The notes under the pieces are model-generated. The model searched no databases and was not told the DNA's origin. It saw nothing but the letters and a program-made list of their open reading frames with translations. DNA of 46,388 nt from Thermodesulfovibrionales bacterium (GTDB lineage: Bacteria > Nitrospirota > Thermodesulfovibrionia > Thermodesulfovibrionales > SM23-35): the NCBI GenBank assembly GCA_031082155.1, contig JAVHLL010000023.1, positions 1-46,388 on the forward strand, given 5' to 3'. The translations under genes were made by a program, and so were the position numbers. Positions 44,362 through 46,388 of the stretch are shown in pieces; positions within the stretch are counted from its first letter, which is position 1, and the number at the start of each line of letters is the position of its first letter.

Positions 44362-45353
44362 GTTATATCACAGTGATTGGCGCAGGAAGCTGGGGAACAA
44401 CACTTGCCTGTCTCCTCTCGGAGAAAGGGTTTGATGTCACCCTATGGGTGTTCGAAAAAGACCTTGCTGATGAGATCGGGCAGACACGATACAACAGCAC
44501 CTACCTGCCCGGTGTCCTCATCTCCGATTCCCTCAGGATTTCGAATGATATCAAACAGGCAGTGCACAAAGCACGCTATGTCCTGAATGCCGTCCCCTCG
44601 CAGTTCACCAGGGCCGTGTTCAGTGAAGCAGCGCCGCATCTCATGGATGAAGCGATACTCATCAGCGTCTCAAAGGGGATCGAACGGGGCACTCTCCTCA
44701 CGGTATCCTCTATCCTCCAGGAAATTTCCCGGCACCCTGTTGCGGTCCTGTCAGGGCCCAGTTTCGCGAAAGAGGTTATCAGAAAACTCCCGGCCGCTGT
44801 CACCCTTGCAATAGAGGACAAGAATGCGGGCTTTGTGCTCCAGGAACTGTTCAACACCAATGCCCTCCGTGTCTATACCCACGACGATATCGTCGGCGCA
44901 GAACTCGGGGGCGCGTTAAAAAATGTCATGGCCATCGCATCGGGGATTTGCGAGAGCCTGGGACTCGGCAACAATGCGCGGGCGTCTCTAATTACGCGGG
45001 GCCTCATAGAAATGACACGCCTTGGGGTTGCAATGGGAGCAAAAGAGAAGACATTTTCCGGCCTGAGCGGTATCGGCGACCTCGTGCTCACCTGCACAAG
45101 CCCTCTGTCGAGAAATTATACGGTCGGGATGAAACTCGGGCAGGGGATGAAGTTGAGAGAGATCCTCCAGCAGACAAAGAGTGTTGCGGAAGGGGTTGCA
45201 ACCGCGGAATCGGCATATGAGTTATCCATGAAATACCATATCGAAATGCCGATCATTGAACAGGTCTACAGGATTCTCTATGAGGACAAAGACCCGGCAC
45301 AAGCGGTGAAAGACCTCATGGAACGTTCTTTAAAATCTGAATTTTACGGATAA
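44358..45353 (+). CDS. gpsA: Glycerol-3-phosphate dehydrogenase [NAD(P)+]
   Basis: This 331-residue cytoplasmic enzyme reduces dihydroxyacetone phosphate to sn-glycerol-3-phosphate, the backbone of phospholipids. The dinucleotide-binding motif is [12 protein letters not shown] (residues 6-17). [10 protein letters not shown] and [19 protein letters not shown] hold substrate and catalytic Lys positions, and [14 protein letters not shown] and SRNY are family signatures. ATG at 44358 is the start: GGAGG is 4 bases before it, it overlaps the glnS stop as ATGA, and an upstream frame from 44322 adds non-family residues. No terminator is evident at its end; the larB inverted repeat begins about 50 bases later. 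Confidence 0.97.
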   Translation: MSYITVIGAGSWGTTLACLLSEKGFDVTLWVFEKDLADEIGQTRYNSTYLPGVLISDSLRISNDIKQAVHKARYVLNAVPSQFTRAVFSEAAPHLMDEAILISVSKGIERGTLLTVSSILQEISRHPVAVLSGPSFAKEVIRKLPAAVTLAIEDKNAGFVLQELFNTNALRVYTHDDIVGAELGGALKNVMAIASGICESLGLGNNARASLITRGLIEMTRLGVAMGAKEKTFSGLSGIGDLVLTCTSPLSRNYTVGMKLGQGMKLREILQQTKSVAEGVATAESAYELSMKYHIEMPIIEQVYRILYEDKDPAQAVKDLMERSLKSEFYG

Positions 45354-45402
45354 TTGTGACATCTCGCCCTTCCGAAACAAAAATGCTACACCATAACGGT
45401 GA

Positions 45403-45569
45403 TAACGCTGTGATGCAATTTTTCAAGCCAGCTAAACTCCCTCTGTTTCTGTATCAACCTTTTTGTGACTGGAATGTTTTTACTCAATTCATACATAAGG
45501 CTTCCGCTTCGTCTCCAGCCTCATCGGGATCACCCGTGATCTGGCTTGAAAAATCGAACCACAGCGTTA
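45403..45569. repeat. Large inverted repeat ahead of larB
   Basis: TAACGCTGTG (45403-45412) pairs with CACAGCGTTA (45560-45569), and TTTTTCAAGCCAG (45419-45431) pairs perfectly with CTGGCTTGAAAAA (45541-45553). A 6-by-6 base internal mismatch separates the two helices. The loop is 109 bases and contains copy 2 of the dispersed element (45504-45540). It ends 13 bases before the larB ATG. It could be a miniature transposable element or a structured leader. Confidence 0.75.
45504..45540 (-). repeat. Dispersed ~37-base element, copy 2
   Basis: Read on the minus strand it begins ATCACGGGTGATC and ends GACGAAGCGG, matching 11281-11317 at about 30 of 37 positions. It abuts the right arm of the inverted repeat. 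Confidence 0.5.
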
Positions 45570-45582
45570 AGCAGATTATCTA

Positions 45583-46326
45583 ATGGACAACACAACCATA
45601 AAAAAACTCCTTGAATCGGTTCAATCAGGCAGAGCAAGTGTTGAGCATGCGCTTAACCAGCTGAAACATCTTCCTTTCGAAGACCTCTCTTTTGCAAAGA
45701 TTGACCACCACCGACACATGCGACAGGGGATTCCTGAAGTCATATTCGCCGAGGGGAAAAAAGTTCAGGATGTTGTGCGCATCGCGCGGTCGATGTACAG
45801 AAGCAGCAAACGGGTGCTCATCACAAAGGCTTCAAAAAGTATTTACACAAAACTTAAAATGAAGAATGCTGTTTTCCATCCATTGTCAAGAACTATAGCG
45901 GTACAGGGAGCAAAAGAACAGAACGGGCATATCCTCATCCTTTCTGCCGGCACGTCCGATATCCCGGTTGCCGAGGAGGCAGCCGTGACCGCCTCTTTCC
46001 TTGGCAGCAGGGCCGAGACTGTCTATGATGTCGGAGTGGCAGGGATACACCGGCTTATGGAAGCAAAGGATTCACTCCATTCCGCACGGGTTATCATTGT
46101 CGTTGCAGGGATGGAAGGGGCTCTTCCCTCTGTGGTCGGAGGAATCACCGACAAACCGATCATTGCAGTGCCGACATCTGTCGGGTATGGCACAAGTTTC
46201 GGCGGTCTCACCGCACTTCTTGCAATGCTCAATTCCTGTGTGCCGGGGATCGCAGTGATGAACATAGATAACGGGTTTGGAGCAGGCTGCCTTGCCCACA
46301 AAATAAACACTCTCTCTCCCGCCTGA
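45583..46326 (+). CDS. larB: LarB-family pyridinium-3,5-biscarboxylic acid mononucleotide synthase
   Basis: This 247-residue enzyme carries out the first step of nickel-pincer cofactor synthesis: LarB carboxylates the pyridinium ring of nicotinic acid adenine dinucleotide and releases AMP. The C-terminal PurE-like domain is clear: ILSAGTSDIPVAEEAA, AETVYDVGVAGIHRL, VVAGMEGALPSVVGG, VPTSVGYGTSFGG, NIDNGFGAG. The N-terminal part has FAKIDHHRHMRQGIPEVIFAEGK, usual for LarB. Length is normal. The ATG has no ribosome binding site and sits 13 bases behind the large inverted repeat, so translation may depend on that structure. larC and larE are not in the window. Confidence 0.93.
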   Translation: MDNTTIKKLLESVQSGRASVEHALNQLKHLPFEDLSFAKIDHHRHMRQGIPEVIFAEGKKVQDVVRIARSMYRSSKRVLITKASKSIYTKLKMKNAVFHPLSRTIAVQGAKEQNGHILILSAGTSDIPVAEEAAVTASFLGSRAETVYDVGVAGIHRLMEAKDSLHSARVIIVVAGMEGALPSVVGGITDKPIIAVPTSVGYGTSFGGLTALLAMLNSCVPGIAVMNIDNGFGAGCLAHKINTLSPA

Positions 46327-46388
46327 CGCCACCGGTAGTGTCAATCTTTATGTGTAAATTCTTTTAGGGGTTTCTTTCCCCATTGCTC
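46327..46388. other. Right edge, non-coding
   Basis: There is no gene here. The sequence TGTCAATCTTTATGTGTAAATTC (46339 onward) has the look of the terminal repeat of an IS256-type insertion sequence, but the window ends before any transposase, so this is only a suspicion. Confidence 0.2.

Noticed and set aside
45356-45583. 75-codon open frame before larB
   Set aside because: It consists of the inverted repeat and its loop and lacks a ribosome binding site.
46339-46388. Complete insertion sequence at the right edge
   Set aside because: Only a terminal-repeat-like sequence is visible before the window ends and no transposase frame is present.

Overview
The window reads as chromosomal DNA of a diderm (Gram-negative) bacterium. 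An outer-membrane secretin, lipoprotein and Sec signal peptides and a SurA-like periplasmic chaperone all point to two membranes. Gene content and style (moderate GC, frequent TTG starts behind strong ribosome binding sites, glnS together with gatAB, a tRNA-Ser/SRP RNA/dnaX/ebfC block) would fit Nitrospirota or a deltaproteobacterial lineage, but no rRNA or other taxonomic marker is present, so this is an inference.

Region 1 (1-17.1 kb) encodes mostly exported proteins: a TolB-like beta-propeller protein with a calcium-binding tail, a 1208-residue fusion of a long HEAT-repeat array to an ArsP/SO_0444-type permease, an FG-GAP repeat lipoprotein, a SurA-like chaperone, a subtilisin-family protease with a duplicated PKD-PKD-IPT tail, a small lipoprotein, an unrecognised secreted 435-residue protein behind two strong tandem promoters and a long leader, a PIG-L/LmbE-type deacetylase and a GspD-type secretin. 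Most are on the minus strand; several good TTGACA-N17/18-TATAAT-like promoters are visible.

Region 2 (17.2-33.4 kb) is a glycan-assembly island: eight glycosyltransferase genes and three SAM-dependent methyltransferase genes, all on the minus strand except one methyltransferase. A repeated pair organises it: a long protein with two GT2 domains separated by a coiled coil, followed immediately or with overlap by a GT4 gene. This pair occurs three times. No flippase, polymerase, ABC exporter or nucleotide-sugar synthesis gene is present, so the glycan and its acceptor (lipid or protein) cannot be read from the window.

Region 3 (33.5-46.4 kb, plus strand) is housekeeping: gatA-gatB, tRNA-Ser(GGA), SRP RNA, dnaX, ebfC, a small HNH protein, tilS, gltX-glnS-gpsA and larB. 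ATGA overlaps join gatA/gatB, gltX/glnS and glnS/gpsA, and only a few bases separate ebfC, HNH and tilS. Gaps carry short dispersed palindromic repeats of the GTCATTCC type and a 29-base-arm inverted repeat just before larB.

The most unusual items are the HEAT-permease fusion, the triplicated GT2-coil-GT2/GT4 modules, the heavily promoted unknown secreted protein, and a ~37-base sequence element shared between the protease upstream region and the larB leader. No CRISPR array, phage or complete insertion sequence was seen.
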